Source of the DNA: Scleromitrula shiraiana
Lineage: Eukaryota; Ascomycota; Leotiomycetes; Helotiales; Sclerotiniaceae
Reading direction: 5' to 3'
DNA length: 64,000 bases
NCBI GenBank assembly: GCA_028455995.1
Contig: JABELC010000006.1
Location: forward strand, 2,108,001-2,172,000
The notes under the pieces were generated by a model. That model saw nothing but the letters and a program-made list of their open reading frames with translations. It ran no database searches and was not told the origin of the DNA. The translations under genes and the position numbers were made by a program. Shown here in pieces: positions 11,884 through 23,776 of the stretch (position 1 is the first letter of the stretch; each line of letters opens with the position of its first letter).

Positions 11884-12737
11884 CCTGAATGGCTAGGTCT
11901 TCTCTTAGTCTTTGCGAACTATTTCGAAGGGCTGGGATTGATTAGCCTTGAGTTATCCTGATTTTCCATGCAAGAAATGTGAGTCATAGGAATTGGAATT
12001 TGTCAACTCGTTTCGGGTGTATGAAAGTAGTATAATAAAGCCAGATATGAATGGAGGACAAGAGAGGGGAAAGTTCATAGATTCTCGATCTAGAGAATAG
12101 AATTGTTGAGATTGGCCAATGAAGATCTTTACAACTTTCTCTTCAATAATTGTTTTTATATTTGTTTTAATGAAAATAATTGATTAAATGGTTGGATTGA
12201 AGAGGGAATGAAATAATGACATGATGAATATGAAAGAAAAGATGATGAAATGGATTGCATACAATAACAATTATGTCCTTTACTTTGAGGGCTTGACGAA
12301 CCTTCTTCTCTCCTCGAATTATTGTTAATTTGCTGCAAAACGGAAGCAAAGATAAGAGAGATAAAGAGAGGACTTTATGATAATATAAAGTATCTCTCTT
12401 CTTCTCTTCTCTATTCACAAATAGTTGCGATGATGTCGATTTATTTTATGGAGAATGGATTTAGATGTTGTGATGGATGATATTGTCTTAATTCTTTGAT
12501 GATGGCAGGCAGTGCAAGTGCAGTGTGAAGAAAAGAGTAAGATAGGAAAGGAAGGGCGAAGGTCGTCAATGAGGTGAGGCTGGATGAGATAGGAGGGGGC
12601 AAAAGAAGAAGGGTTGTGGAGTTGTGGAGGAATAGAGTATAGGAAGTGGAGGGAGAAGGAAGGATTGAAATTGAAAGTAGGTTGGTTGCCTAGAAGTCTG
12701 GTCTGATGGGGATTTTTGGTGAGGATGGGGGAATGAA

Positions 12738-12763
12738 ATAATAATAATAATAATAATAATAAC
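12738..12763. repeat. (AAT)n microsatellite
   Basis: An uninterrupted run of ATA/AAT trinucleotides, in the upstream region of the zinc-finger gene. Confidence 0.85.
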
Positions 12764-13406
12764 AATAATAGAACTAATAAGGTATATATATATTCTAATA
12801 AGTCCTAACAAATGGTAGGAAGGAAAATGAAGAGGTAATAATATACACAGTTGATTTTCCTTTTCCAAGGTTACTTTGGAGTAGATTTGGGTCACCAATT
12901 GATGATTAGTCTCAAAAGATGATATGTATGATGGTTTATTAGATGGATTGTGTGTTTCTTGATTTCAGTATACAATATGTATGTAGTGTTACGAAATAGA
13001 AGAGGTGAGATTCAAATAAAGATTCAAATAGAGATTGAGATTCGAATAGATATTAATTAGCCTAGTATTCCGCCTTATTGAATTAATAATCATGAAACCT
13101 TGAAATGAATTATCAAGCTAATAAGTAAGTAAGAATTCAAGCTAAAAATTCAAGCTATACTTTCGTACCACTAATAACTTAAAATCAATTATGAATAACT
13201 ACTACCTACTACTATCTACTACTACCTATTACTTTATTATCTACTACCTAGGTATGTTACATGGATTAAATTATTTAACCTTTTTTTCTAAAGCGGCAAC
13301 TAAAATTTAGGCAACAGTCAAAATGGGTTAAATATAATCAAGGGGACAAGAATTTGAAGTTAAGCAGGGATTCATCATGTTTGAATAGGTAGTCCCAGTA
13401 GTGAAA

Positions 13407-13409
<3 letters not shown>

Positions 13410-13450
<41 letters not shown>
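13410..13450. repeat. (GA)20 microsatellite
   Basis: A pure GA dinucleotide run of about 41 bp, upstream of the zinc-finger gene. Confidence 0.95.
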
Positions 13451-13451
<1 letters not shown>

Positions 13452-14080
13452 ATTTGAGGGGTGAAATTATTATTATTATTATCTATACTTCCTTACGAAA
13501 TACTCGTAGTGAGGTTGTCAATTATTAATTTATTAATCTCACTTCTAACACACTTCTATCTTTTATCGAGTCCTTCCTTCTGAAGCTTAAACTTATCAAG
13601 TTGTACAATCATTTCTATTTTGGTATTTTTGGTGTACGATACAATACCAAGATGAAATTATTTCATAAGCTTTTATCAATTGACCATTTAGGAATTTTTC
13701 ATCATTCAAAACAAAAATAAGCAATAGTTCTACGTAAATTGTAGAAATCTGATCAAAATAAATTTATTATTACTATTACTGTAGTTCTATGGAGCTGTAA
13801 AATCTTATTACTCTCAATATCCATTGAAGTGAATTCATTCATGTTATACGGCAACTACATAACTGATGCATCACAACCTTGAGACTTCAGAACCAGTAAA
13901 TTATTACTTTCTTCAAATATTGAAACCATTGCCCATATGTCCTTTTCCCTGCTATATCTATTAAACATTCACTTCAGCTATAAATCTCGAATAGAGTAAT
14001 AGTATTTTCATTCATCTTGGGTTTAAAATGACTTGTATAAGGTAATCATACGATTTATCCCACCATCCTATGTATCCTCT

Positions 14081-14142
14081 ACCACCAAGCGTCACCAAGC
14101 GTCACCAAGCGTTACCAAGCATTACCAAGCATCACCAAGCGG
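14081..14142. repeat. Six-copy 10-bp tandem repeat (GTCACCAAGC)
   Basis: Six units of exactly 10 bp, each ending ACCAAGC. Variation is confined to the first three bases of the unit (GTC, GTT, ATT, ATC). Confidence 0.9.
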
Positions 14143-14460
14143 AAATTTATTAGTTTCCACCCAATCTTCCAATTCTCTTTTCAAATTTCAAGATACGATA
14201 CCGATAGAATCAATTCAATGAGGCTCAAAATACATTCATCCACCGAATCGCGGGCATATAAATCCCATTTCATCTATCTAAAATTCCAATATATCCCAAT
14301 CCATCAAGTAGCAATATAATGTCTCAGATATTTCAAAACTAACCTCCCAAGCACCATGCGCGCGCGAGTCTCAAGAATATCACTCTTGATCCCCACATTC
14401 TATTCCATCAAGCTATTCCATTCGTTCCATACAACAGCGAACACCAGATCAACAAGCGAC

Positions 14461-14488
14461 CACTTCACTTCACTTCACTTCACTTCAC
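14461..14488. repeat. (CACTT)n microsatellite
   Basis: More than five tandem copies of the pentamer CACTT. Confidence 0.9.
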
Positions 14489-14808
14489 CACCCTTCTAAC
14501 CCCGATACCTTAGCACTCAACCTCGCAACAACCAAACAAAACGAAACAAAATTCCAACCACTCCTCTCTACCCTATCTCGATTCTTTACCTCGATCCACA
14601 ATTTCCATCGCTATCGTATATCTCTTCCTACAGTTTAGCACCACACTCGCTCTACATACCCCCAACCAATACAGCACAGTACCTCCAACACGCTATCCTC
14701 CCCATCTGCTCGCAATGTATAACCGTCACCCTACACCTACATACCTACATACGCCCTCAACGGTATTTCCCTCTCCTCACCTAGCCCCAACCCCAGAATG
14801 GCTTAACG

Positions 14809-14842
14809 TCCATCCATCCATCCATCCATCCATCCATCCATC
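14809..14842. repeat. (CATC)n microsatellite
   Basis: About eight tandem CATC tetranucleotides, ten bases before a heptamer array. Confidence 0.9.
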
Positions 14843-14851
14843 TTCAGCACA

Positions 14852-14893
14852 TCGTAACTCGTAACTCGTAACTCGTAAATCGTAAATCGTAAC
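14852..14893. repeat. Heptamer tandem array (CGTAACT/CGTAAAT)
   Basis: About six copies of a 7-bp unit, switching from CGTAACT to CGTAAAT along the array. A related heptamer array occurs at 63809-63868. Confidence 0.85.
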
Positions 14894-15401
14894 CCCCAAA
14901 AAAAACGTGGTTCCCATAAACACAACCCATCTAAAAGCATCCATATCCTGCGTATCAGCCAATTCCGATACCAGACATAATTTATCATTACATAGGAGAC
15001 CCTATTTCTATCCCGTTTAGAATTTACTCGAATAGGTTTGCTTGGTAGCGTTACTTTGATTCTGGCACTATTGCTACTGTTATTGCTATTGCTATTGCTA
15101 CAGCGTTAAGTATTCCCCAGCTACTATGAATGTATGTATGTACTCGAGTTTCTTTAATAATAATCACTAGCTGAGATTGGAATTTACAATTTATATTTTA
15201 CAATTTATAATGTTTATTTTGTATTTTATAATTTATATTTTCCAATTTACAATCAAACTAAAAGTTAAAAACGGAACCGGACATAACGGATGCATCCGCT
15301 ACCCGTTTAACGATAATGATATGATGATATGATGATATGATATGATATGACGATCTGTTCTAGTTCTAGTACTAGTATGCAATATATATTCTAGCAAGCT
15401 A

Positions 15402-15476
15402 GATGTCCATGTCCATGTCCATGTCCATGTCCATGTCCATACGAGCAAGCGAGCAAGCGAGCACCGAGCACCGAGC
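15402..15476. repeat. Compound array: (GTCCAT)n then GAGCAAGC and GAGCACC units
   Basis: About six copies of the hexamer GTCCAT are followed directly by two copies each of GAGCAAGC and GAGCACC. Confidence 0.85.
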
Positions 15477-17795
15477 TAGATTCTTTCAATGCTATGTTTG
15501 AGCGAGCGCGAGATTGGTATTCTCTCTCTCTCTGTAGGCGAGGAAGCTATGATGGTATGGTGTGGTGTGGTATGGTATGGTGATCTTTAGGTATTGATAT
15601 TGATGGATATGGATATGGATGGATATTGATAACGAGGATGTTATCCCACATCCCACAACCTCTAATGTAAAATCCATACTAATGAATATCAACTCAACCT
15701 GCCAAGCCAAGTCAAGCTCATATATTGTCTTCTCGCTACTTTACTTAAGTTACAAAACTCTCCAATCGAATCCATTTTGCATCCCATCCCATCCCATCCA
15801 TCCATCCCATCCATCATCAAAACGGCAAAATGCCACCCCCTCCTTTCGCTTCGCTTCCCCACCAATCGCTCACCAATGTGCAGCTGCACGCACGACTCAA
15901 TGATCTATCTATCTATCTATCTGCTCTCATTTACTATTCTAATTGGTTACGATACGTATCGTACAATGCCTCTCCACTATTGGGTAGTACATATATGTGT
16001 ATATGTGTGTATGTGCCCTGCCACAATAATGAGGCTCTTTCTACTCGGTGTGTCTTAATCCATCCATCCCATCCATTCCATCCTATCCCATTGCATTCCA
16101 TTTTATCCCTCTTTTAAAATATTCTTTTTTCTTGCTTGCTTATAATATACGGATCTTCTTTCCGTATAATACTACATATATTACCAGTATATATATAAAT
16201 GCCGCTGCTTTTTATCTCGCATTATTCTAGAAATTATTTAAAGTGTGTGATGGTAGATATGATGCCTCCACGAATAATAGATGGGATATGATATACGAAT
16301 GGGGTTTAAAAAGCTCTTGGGGGAAAAGTAAGGGAAAAGAAAGGGAAAAAAGGAAAGGAAAGGAAAAGTTGTGTTTCACCAAGTAGGTATCACATACATA
16401 CATACATAACCCCCCAAAAGTAAGAAACTCGAAAGTAAATTCCACTCCACTCACTCCACTCCATTTCATTTCATCATGAACCTAGACGGGAGTACACAAA
16501 CAACAAAACCGAACCGAACCGAACAAAATACATATAACATACTACTCGTATAATACTCATAAGACAAGAATCCCAGAGGTATTTGTTTGCCTATGAATAT
16601 CGCTGATGAATCTGTGTACGTATTTCCTCAGGTTGCGATGTTCTGTACCTATTTTGATGGACAGAGGGGGGGGAGTATCATTCGTAGATTCGTAATTTAC
16701 TATCTACTAGTAGATGTATGTCGCAATGATCGAATTCGCCAAGTCTACTCGAGTGTATCGTTTTATATAGACGATCTATCCGCCTATTTGCCCTGGAGAT
16801 CTGCAACTTTGGGTTTTAGCTCTTCTTTGCAATTTGAGGATTTCTTTGACGTATGGATAGATAGATGGATAGATAGATAGATGGATGGATAGATGGATGG
16901 ATCTACATATTTACGCTCACTTGATACAAATAAATAAACAAATAAATCATCTAATCCAATTTAATTTAATCTAATTCAATCTAATTCAATTCAATCCAAT
17001 CGAGAAATTTATCCACCACATAAAGCATCACAAATGACTCAAAGAAGAATCAACCCAAAAGAACTCTAAAATACTCTCCCTAAAAGAATCGTCTCATATA
17101 CCCAGCAATTCCACCCACCAAGTTCCACAAACTCACAAGTTAGATCACAAAAATCCTAAAAGCCTCTCTCTACTCCAGTATACTCTCAATAATTCCCCGT
17201 CGCAGGGCTGCATATATATTATCGAATATATATATACTAAAATATCTAAATAAATAAATATATACATACATACATATATATATATGTATCACGCATATTT
17301 ATACCTAGATAGTTTTATACTCGGTATACCGAAAAAGCACATGGAATTCTCGATTTCGATCTTCGTTTCGATCTCTTCTATTCTACTCTATTCTACTCTA
17401 CTCTATTCTCCCTATTCTACGAGTATTAGTCGGATTTTATCTCTTCATATAGTAAGTAGAGTATGCTTTTTTCTTCATGCTGTATTGCTCTGTCATGATA
17501 GAATAGATATCCCACCTGCTCTCCTTGCTCTTTCCAACTTGTTTGTTTTGCTTTCCTCTTGTTTTGTTCTACTTTTGTTTTGTTTTTGTTTTTGCTATTT
17601 CTCCGTTCAAACTATTTATTACTCGCTCCTGTATTGTAATATCTGATATATAGAAAGAAGTTCTTTCGATATATGTCGTATATATTCGTTCATCCATCCT
17701 ATACAGCCTTATAAAGATAGATCGTTACGGATATGATGAATCAATACATGCCTTGGTTGATGAAGGTATAGTATAGATACATAGTAGTAATTCCG

Positions 17796-17819
17796 GGTTT
17801 CCCGCGAGGTTTCCCGCGA
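17796..17819. repeat. Perfect two-copy 12-bp repeat GGTTTCCCGCGA
   Basis: Two exact head-to-tail copies. The unit contains TTTCCCGCG, unusually GC-rich for the surrounding AT-rich sequence. Confidence 0.85.
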
Positions 17820-18062
17820 GTATCTTCCTGTTTTTCTAGTATAGTGTACTATAATTTCTTATCCGTACAATTTTCTTCAAAATCATAGTATTAGTATCAA
17901 TCTATATCAATCTCCGGACTTCATATTTAGATGTCTGTATATATGACTAAATAAATATGTATTTCTCAATACTATATAGTCCGTAGAAAGAATCTTGTTA
18001 TGTACCCATTTATGTAGGTAGCGTTAGTATAGCGTAGATGAATATATACCTAGTTACTACTC

Positions 18063-18102
18063 GATCCCATCCCATCCCATCCCATCCCATCCCATCCCAT
18101 CC
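18063..18102. repeat. (ATCCC)n microsatellite
   Basis: About eight tandem copies of the pentamer ATCCC, then two ATCCA variants. Confidence 0.9.
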
Positions 18103-18489
18103 AATCCAATCTATTGCACAAATAACACTTACACCAACTTCTTAACATACAAAACCCAAATCCAAATCCAAATTCAAATCCAAATCCAAATCTACACCAA
18201 CCTTCCCTTCCCCAAACAGCTAGCCAGCCAGCCAGACCATAACATTCCACATCCACCCACAAAAACACCATCACGACATCTACTATCTATTATCTATTAT
18301 CCATTATCCATTTATCTATCAATCCTCCCTCTCCACCATCCACCATAAATCCCCAGTCCACGAAACCAATGACACATATATAGTCTTACGATACGAGAAT
18401 CTAGGTATCTATATATCCATATATCATATATCATATATTGTCTATTTATGTACTAAAAACGACTTTTATCTTCTTGGTGGCGTTTACAT

Positions 18490-18511
18490 ATATATATATA
18501 TATATATATCA
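18490..18511. repeat. (TA)n microsatellite
   Basis: A pure alternating AT run of about 22 bp. Confidence 0.85.
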
Positions 18512-18561
18512 ATTATACCGAATACCAGTGATGAAAAGCTAAAATACAAGATTTTGGAGAT

Positions 18562-18672
18562 GTAGTATAGTATAGTATGATATAGTATGATATGATATGA
18601 TATGATATGATATGATATAATATAATATGATATAATATATTATGATATAATATAATATGATATAATACAATA
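18562..18672. repeat. Degenerate (GATAT)n / (AGTAT)n array
   Basis: About 110 bp of 5-bp units that drift from AGTAT to GATAT to AATAT. It is almost entirely A/T with a periodic G. Confidence 0.85.
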
Positions 18673-18997
18673 CTAATTAAATGATATAATGATTAATAAG
18701 GATATCTATCTCTTAGGCCAGACAGTCATAGCAAACCATCTCCCCAAACACAAACGCAAGCCAAAGAAATACCATTTACGCCTTTTCCCGTCCGTCGCTC
18801 CTTCCTTCATTAGATTGAATTCACCCATACATCCATCCATTCATTATATCATAACGAAAAGAAAAGAAAAGGAAAGAAAGGAAAGAAACCAGATCTCCTA
18901 TCCCCTCCATTATATTACATCATAACATCCTCACCAACCAGCCAACCAACTAAACCAATACCCTAAAATTCCCATCCACCTAGATATCTAATTAACG

Positions 18998-18998
<1 letters not shown>

Positions 18999-19030
<32 letters not shown>
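18999..19030. repeat. (AATC)8 microsatellite overlapping the RAD17 stop codon
   Basis: Eight tandem AATC units on the plus strand. The minus-strand RAD17 stop codon (19024-19026) lies within the array. Confidence 0.9.
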
Positions 19031-19031
<1 letters not shown>

Positions 19032-21846
19032 CCTCAATATCATCATCACTAAGCACAAACTTAACATTCGCATTCCCATCCATTTGAATCCCATCGCCCT
19101 CTCCCTTCTTCAGAACCATTCTCCCCTTTGCTATCCCTACTTTTCTCCTCGCACTCTCCATCATATCCACACCACCACCGCCCTCACCTTGTCTGTCAGT
19201 CGCCCAATTATTACCCGCACCACCAATCCCCTCATCTATATCTCCCCTCTCACCCTCCCCCTCCCCGTCCTCTCCATCAATAAATCTAATCCCCTGAAAT
19301 CTCGTAAGTTTCTCCAACTCCTTGACAACTCCCACCATTCCCCCTGTCCCTCCTCTCCCTTTATCTTTATCTCTCTCTCTCATCCTCCCCTTAACAATCT
19401 GCACCAGATACGGAAGACGATCAAGCAGCATTTCCAACCTCCCCGCTGCACCTAGCGAGAGTAAAGGTGAAGTAACCTCATCATTATCTTTCCCCTCCCT
19501 CTTGCCCTTCGAACCCCCCAAACTCCTGAAATTATTTTTTCCCTTCCAACTCTCCACACTTCCATTCGCAGGTCTAGCAGGAAGAAAAGCTTTCGCGCGT
19601 TCTGTAACCGAGGTTCCATTCCCATCCCCAGTTAAATTCAAATCCCCCCTCATAAACCTCTTACACCACCCATCAATCTGCACCTCCCTCTCCTCCCTCA
19701 CCCTCCACAACTTCAGCCCCGTCGGATAAAACATCCTATTCGCCTCCGATGCATCCCCCCTCCTAAACCCCACCGCCGACGGCGCAGCACGCGTAACCGG
19801 ATGCGGAAGCGAGAATAAAATCCCCTGAACGGCTATCTGGAAGGTTATTTCATCCTGACGGAGGATATCGCCTCCGGTGCCAGAACCCCCTATACTACCG
19901 CCGAAACCACCCGTTTGCAGTGATCCGTTCCATGAGGGACAGAGGAGGTCGCTGTCGGAGAGGGCGTCCAGACACCCGTTTATGTGGTCTAGTGTTGAGA
20001 ATTCGAATGAGGATGGGGGAGCGTCGCATGAGAGTATGTAATTTTCATGGAGGGATGCAATGAATGTTTGTGTATCTGTGCCTGTTTCGTCGATGAGTTC
20101 ATCGACAGATACTTCTGATTTTTTAGGTCGAGAATGATGGGATATGTGATTGGGTAGGTTTTCAACGCCATTCGGCACGAGTCCTTCTCGTTTGTTGTAG
20201 AGAACTCTTCCTATTGCGTGAAAGATTCCTAGGCTGGCTTCTCGACGGGTGATCAATTCTAATGAGTCCTCTTCCATTTTGGTTAGAGAGGTATCTTTAG
20301 CTATCTTCTTGCCTTTCCCGACGACGACCTTGCCTCCCCAATCATCGACATCTCCTTTCAGACACATAAATTCCAAAGATCCAATCGCGCTTCTAATGTC
20401 ACCAATTTCGCCAAGTCTCTGCAATACTTGAGGTCCTGGTATCTTTTTTCTACCTGACTTCCTTGATTCTTTCTGGACTACTGTCTCCAAAGCTTTGGCC
20501 AATAGAGTACGTGCCATAGCATTGAATTCTATTACAGCCACTCCGGGATGCTGAAGGATCTCGGAACCAAGTAGACGGAATGCGGTGAAGCTATCTGCAG
20601 ATGCAGTGCTTGTAGTAAGTAAAGTCTCAGATATGACCATAACAACAGGAGTGATAAGATCAACATCGACTTTGTAATTATATGCCATTGAAAGTGGTGG
20701 TGTGTTAGACGCAAGATATTGTAGTATACTTGATCGAAATGACTGTAAAACATCTGATGAACGAGCGAATGTATTGGGAAATTCATCAACCAATATAATC
20801 TGCTTCCGACGATCCAGTGATTTCGATTCTGTTTTCGTAGGAGCAATCTCATTGTCAGAAAATAAATCCAATTGACCAAATTTCCCACCTCGACCCAGAA
20901 ATTCTTCGAACTGCGCAGATATAGATTGAAGCCCATCTGAAGAAGTAATAGATCCACCAGGATTCTGCCATTCTAAAACATCACACCCCATATCTTTTGC
21001 CAACAATTGAACCGTTGTTGTTTTCCCCGTTCCAGCTGCACCTTTCAATATCAACAACCTTTGTCTTGTTCGACCACCCATAACATTTTCAAGCCATGCC
21101 CGAACATCTGCGACCTTCCTCTTGTGAACGCCCAGCTCTTCCAAATTAGTTGGTCCAAACCGTTCTGCCCAAGGTCGAGTATCCTCTTCATTCCGAGATT
21201 CCACCAAAGCTTTTGTAGGTTTAACAAACTTCTGACTAGCACTCGGCATGCTACTAGGAGCACTTGTCGTAAATGAGTGTTTTCCCCCAACCCGACTTCT
21301 GGCAGCTCGTCCAACCATGCTAGAAGAATGCGCTTTATCTTCTCCCACATCATCGTCGTCATCAGATATAAGATCATCCTCTTGTTCAAGATCTCGCGAA
21401 CTCGAAACTTTTATTCTCTGCTTGGGTATAGATTCGGCCCCGCCTTCCGTTTGCTGTCTCTGCGCTTGTTTTGTAAAAAGACTATGAATGTCGGCATTCT
21501 TCTGCTTTTCCTCAATCATTCCTGTGCGTCTTGTTTTCCTTGGACTAGTGCTGGGACTTCTAGTTGGCTTCTTACGGTGGTTGGGTAGGTGAATTGGCGC
21601 AGGATTGTGAGGGTAATTTGCGGTTTTGGCTCGAGTTGAAGGAGGATTCGTGGATTGATTCGATTTCATAACTTTGGGTCTTGCAAGTGGCATTGAACTA
21701 ATTGGATTTGGAGGTGAAGAAGACATAAATTCGCTCAATCGATTTTTGGATTTATTGACTGGAACCGATTCGTCCTCCTCATTGTCGGAAGCTTGGGGAG
21801 AAGATTCAATAACATTGCGCTTCCGTCTTTTTGCTGGAGGCGCCAT
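19024..21846 (-). CDS. RAD17: Checkpoint clamp loader RAD17 (yeast Rad24)
   Basis: A single-exon frame of 940 aa. It has a basic, phospho-site-rich N-terminus with nuclear-localisation-like PPAKRRKR at the start. RPWAERFGPTNLEELGVHKRKV precedes a Walker A GAAGTGKTT near residue 269, and a Walker B-like ILVDEFPNTF lies near 347-356. The order and spacing match the Rad17/Rad24 AAA+ subunit, which with Rfc2-5 loads the 9-1-1 clamp at damaged DNA. The region from about residue 700 on is Gly/Glu-rich and poorly conserved, and the protein ends in an acidic tail (SDDDIEDD). The protein is longer than yeast Rad24 because of the disordered N- and C-terminal extensions. The stop codon sits inside an (AATC)n array. 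Confidence 0.93.
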
Positions 21847-23776
21847 GCCTGTAACTTTAGACTATATTTCATTCTCTTGAGACATAGGCCTACTGAACAA
21901 GTGATCGTATGGTTTTTTGGTGGGTTGTTGCCTAGGAGATCAAAAGAAAAGCTTCAAGATTTCCAAATCCTCAATCGGATACTTATCTTATCGGTTATCA
22001 CGTGTTAATCGCCCAATGGGGAAATTCTAGAATTTGATATTAATCTAGATCTTTCACGTTCATCGTGAGAAGCTCACATTCGTCTTCAGATCTCTCTTCT
22101 CCTCTTCTCCAGAACGAATCTACAGGCTTGTTTATTTTTCGGTCGACAAATCCAATCTACCCATTGGCAATTATTCAAATCTGGAAATATATGTTTGCTT
22201 TTAGATTAGTTCTAGAACAGCTAGAACTAGTGTATAGATCTATAAGCACGGATGTTCTCCTCTCAACCCTCCCATTTGTTCATTTTCACATAACTTCTAC
22301 AGGTTACGCTTAAACCAATTCATTAGTTCTATACAATCTGATATATATATATATATATATACAATAATCCCCTCCCCTCTTATCCCTTTTCCTTTCAACC
22401 TCGTGAACCTACCACTGAAATCCAACTCAACTAGACCCCCACACCCCACACCCCTCATTCTCTTTCCCCCTTCTCCCCTCCTTCCTCTAATCATATCCAC
22501 CCCCGCCCCCCAACTATACCAACATTCACTCGCCCATCCACACACTCCCCAACCAAAACACCATACACGCCATAATCAATCCCATTCCAAAGTCCCATTC
22601 ATCCCACACCATCCCCCCTCTCCCCCAACCGAACAGCCAAAACAATCTTAGAAATAAAACAAGTACTGCCCTGACAAAATCACCCACCTAGCTAACTCCC
22701 CACCTAGCCCCCTCTCATACCCCCATCCATCCAGATGCAAACACATTATACACCACATGACAGATAGATAATATATGTGGGGTCCAAGTCAAGTCAAGTC
22801 AAGTCAAGTCAAGGAGAAGAAGAAGAAGAGGAGGAGCTATAATATAGAATTTACCAGCGTAGCGTAGAGTAGAGTAGAGTAGAGTAGAGTAGATACCAGA
22901 TACCGAGATCTTGGGCTAAAACGAACATTATGCAAGAATAAGAGTAAGAAAATACGTGGATTTGTATGTAGATGTGTGTCGATCCGTAACGTAGTATTGC
23001 ATATACCATACCATACCATACCATACCGACGAGAACCAGAAACCCCAAAAAAAGTAAAAACAAATAGTCAGCCATAAATAGATGTAATATTCATGCAGAT
23101 GCAGACTCGAATTGGCACCTCAACTCCATACAACATAACCTTCCCCCCCCTATATCAAAGTCTACGAATCTTATAAACCCACCATAGAAGCACTGTACAC
23201 TGTACACTGTACACTGTACACCACATTACAATACTCCCTCAAATTTGAATCTTCAACGTTATTCAATTATAAAACTATCCTATCCTATCCTATCCCATCC
23301 TATCCATCCCATTCAATTCATCAAATCCAAACATATAAATTCCAACTCCCAAACTCTAAACGCAACCCTGCATATCACATATGTATTCATTAATCCCATA
23401 TCCAAACTTCGTGTACGCATAGATTTGATTTAATTCATACAGCCGCCCAAAGCACAATAAACCCCCAAGCTAAAATCATCATTGCGCCATGCATGTCATG
23501 CCATATTGTTGCTGTAATATTCAATATGTAGTGGTATCCTCACTCACCAACATACTCAGTATCGTAGAAGGTATATCAGAAAATGTAATTCTGGTGTCTG
23601 ATCTCCACTCATCGTTGGTTTAAGAGTTCCAGTGATACTCTTAGATCCATCACATCATATCATATCATAAATTGCAACCAGAAATCCTTTGCGGCCCCTA
23701 TAGGAAATAAATCTATACGTAGGGCCAAGATTCCAGAAAAAGTATCCATAAATATATATCAGGACTTAGTAAAAGC
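21847..23776. other. Intergenic region, no gene seen
   Basis: The left part is the RAD17 promoter side. The remainder is C-rich on the plus strand and carries a TA run (about 22341-22362), a CAAGT array (22785-22813), an AGAGT run (about 22865-22893), a TGTACAC run near 23200-23222 and a TATCC run near 23280-23310. Short frames here are repeat translations. Confidence 0.5.
22785..22813. repeat. (CAAGT)n microsatellite
   Basis: Nearly six tandem copies of the pentamer CAAGT. Confidence 0.85.

Larger units (their letters stand above)
11884..19023. other. 7.1 kb gene-free block full of short tandem repeats
   Basis: No reading frame here resembles a protein; the longer ones are translations of simple repeats. 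The block runs from the 5' side of the zinc-finger gene to the 3' end of RAD17. Its left part (to about 14 kb) is AT-rich and could be promoter and leader of the zinc-finger gene. The remainder holds many arrays with units of 2-10 bp. I see no transposon ends or RNA gene. An unannotated non-coding transcript cannot be excluded. Confidence 0.55.

Noticed and set aside
16587..16880. 97-aa open frame in the gene-free block
   Set aside because: Ends in repeat-derived sequence, no splice sites or recognisable motif.
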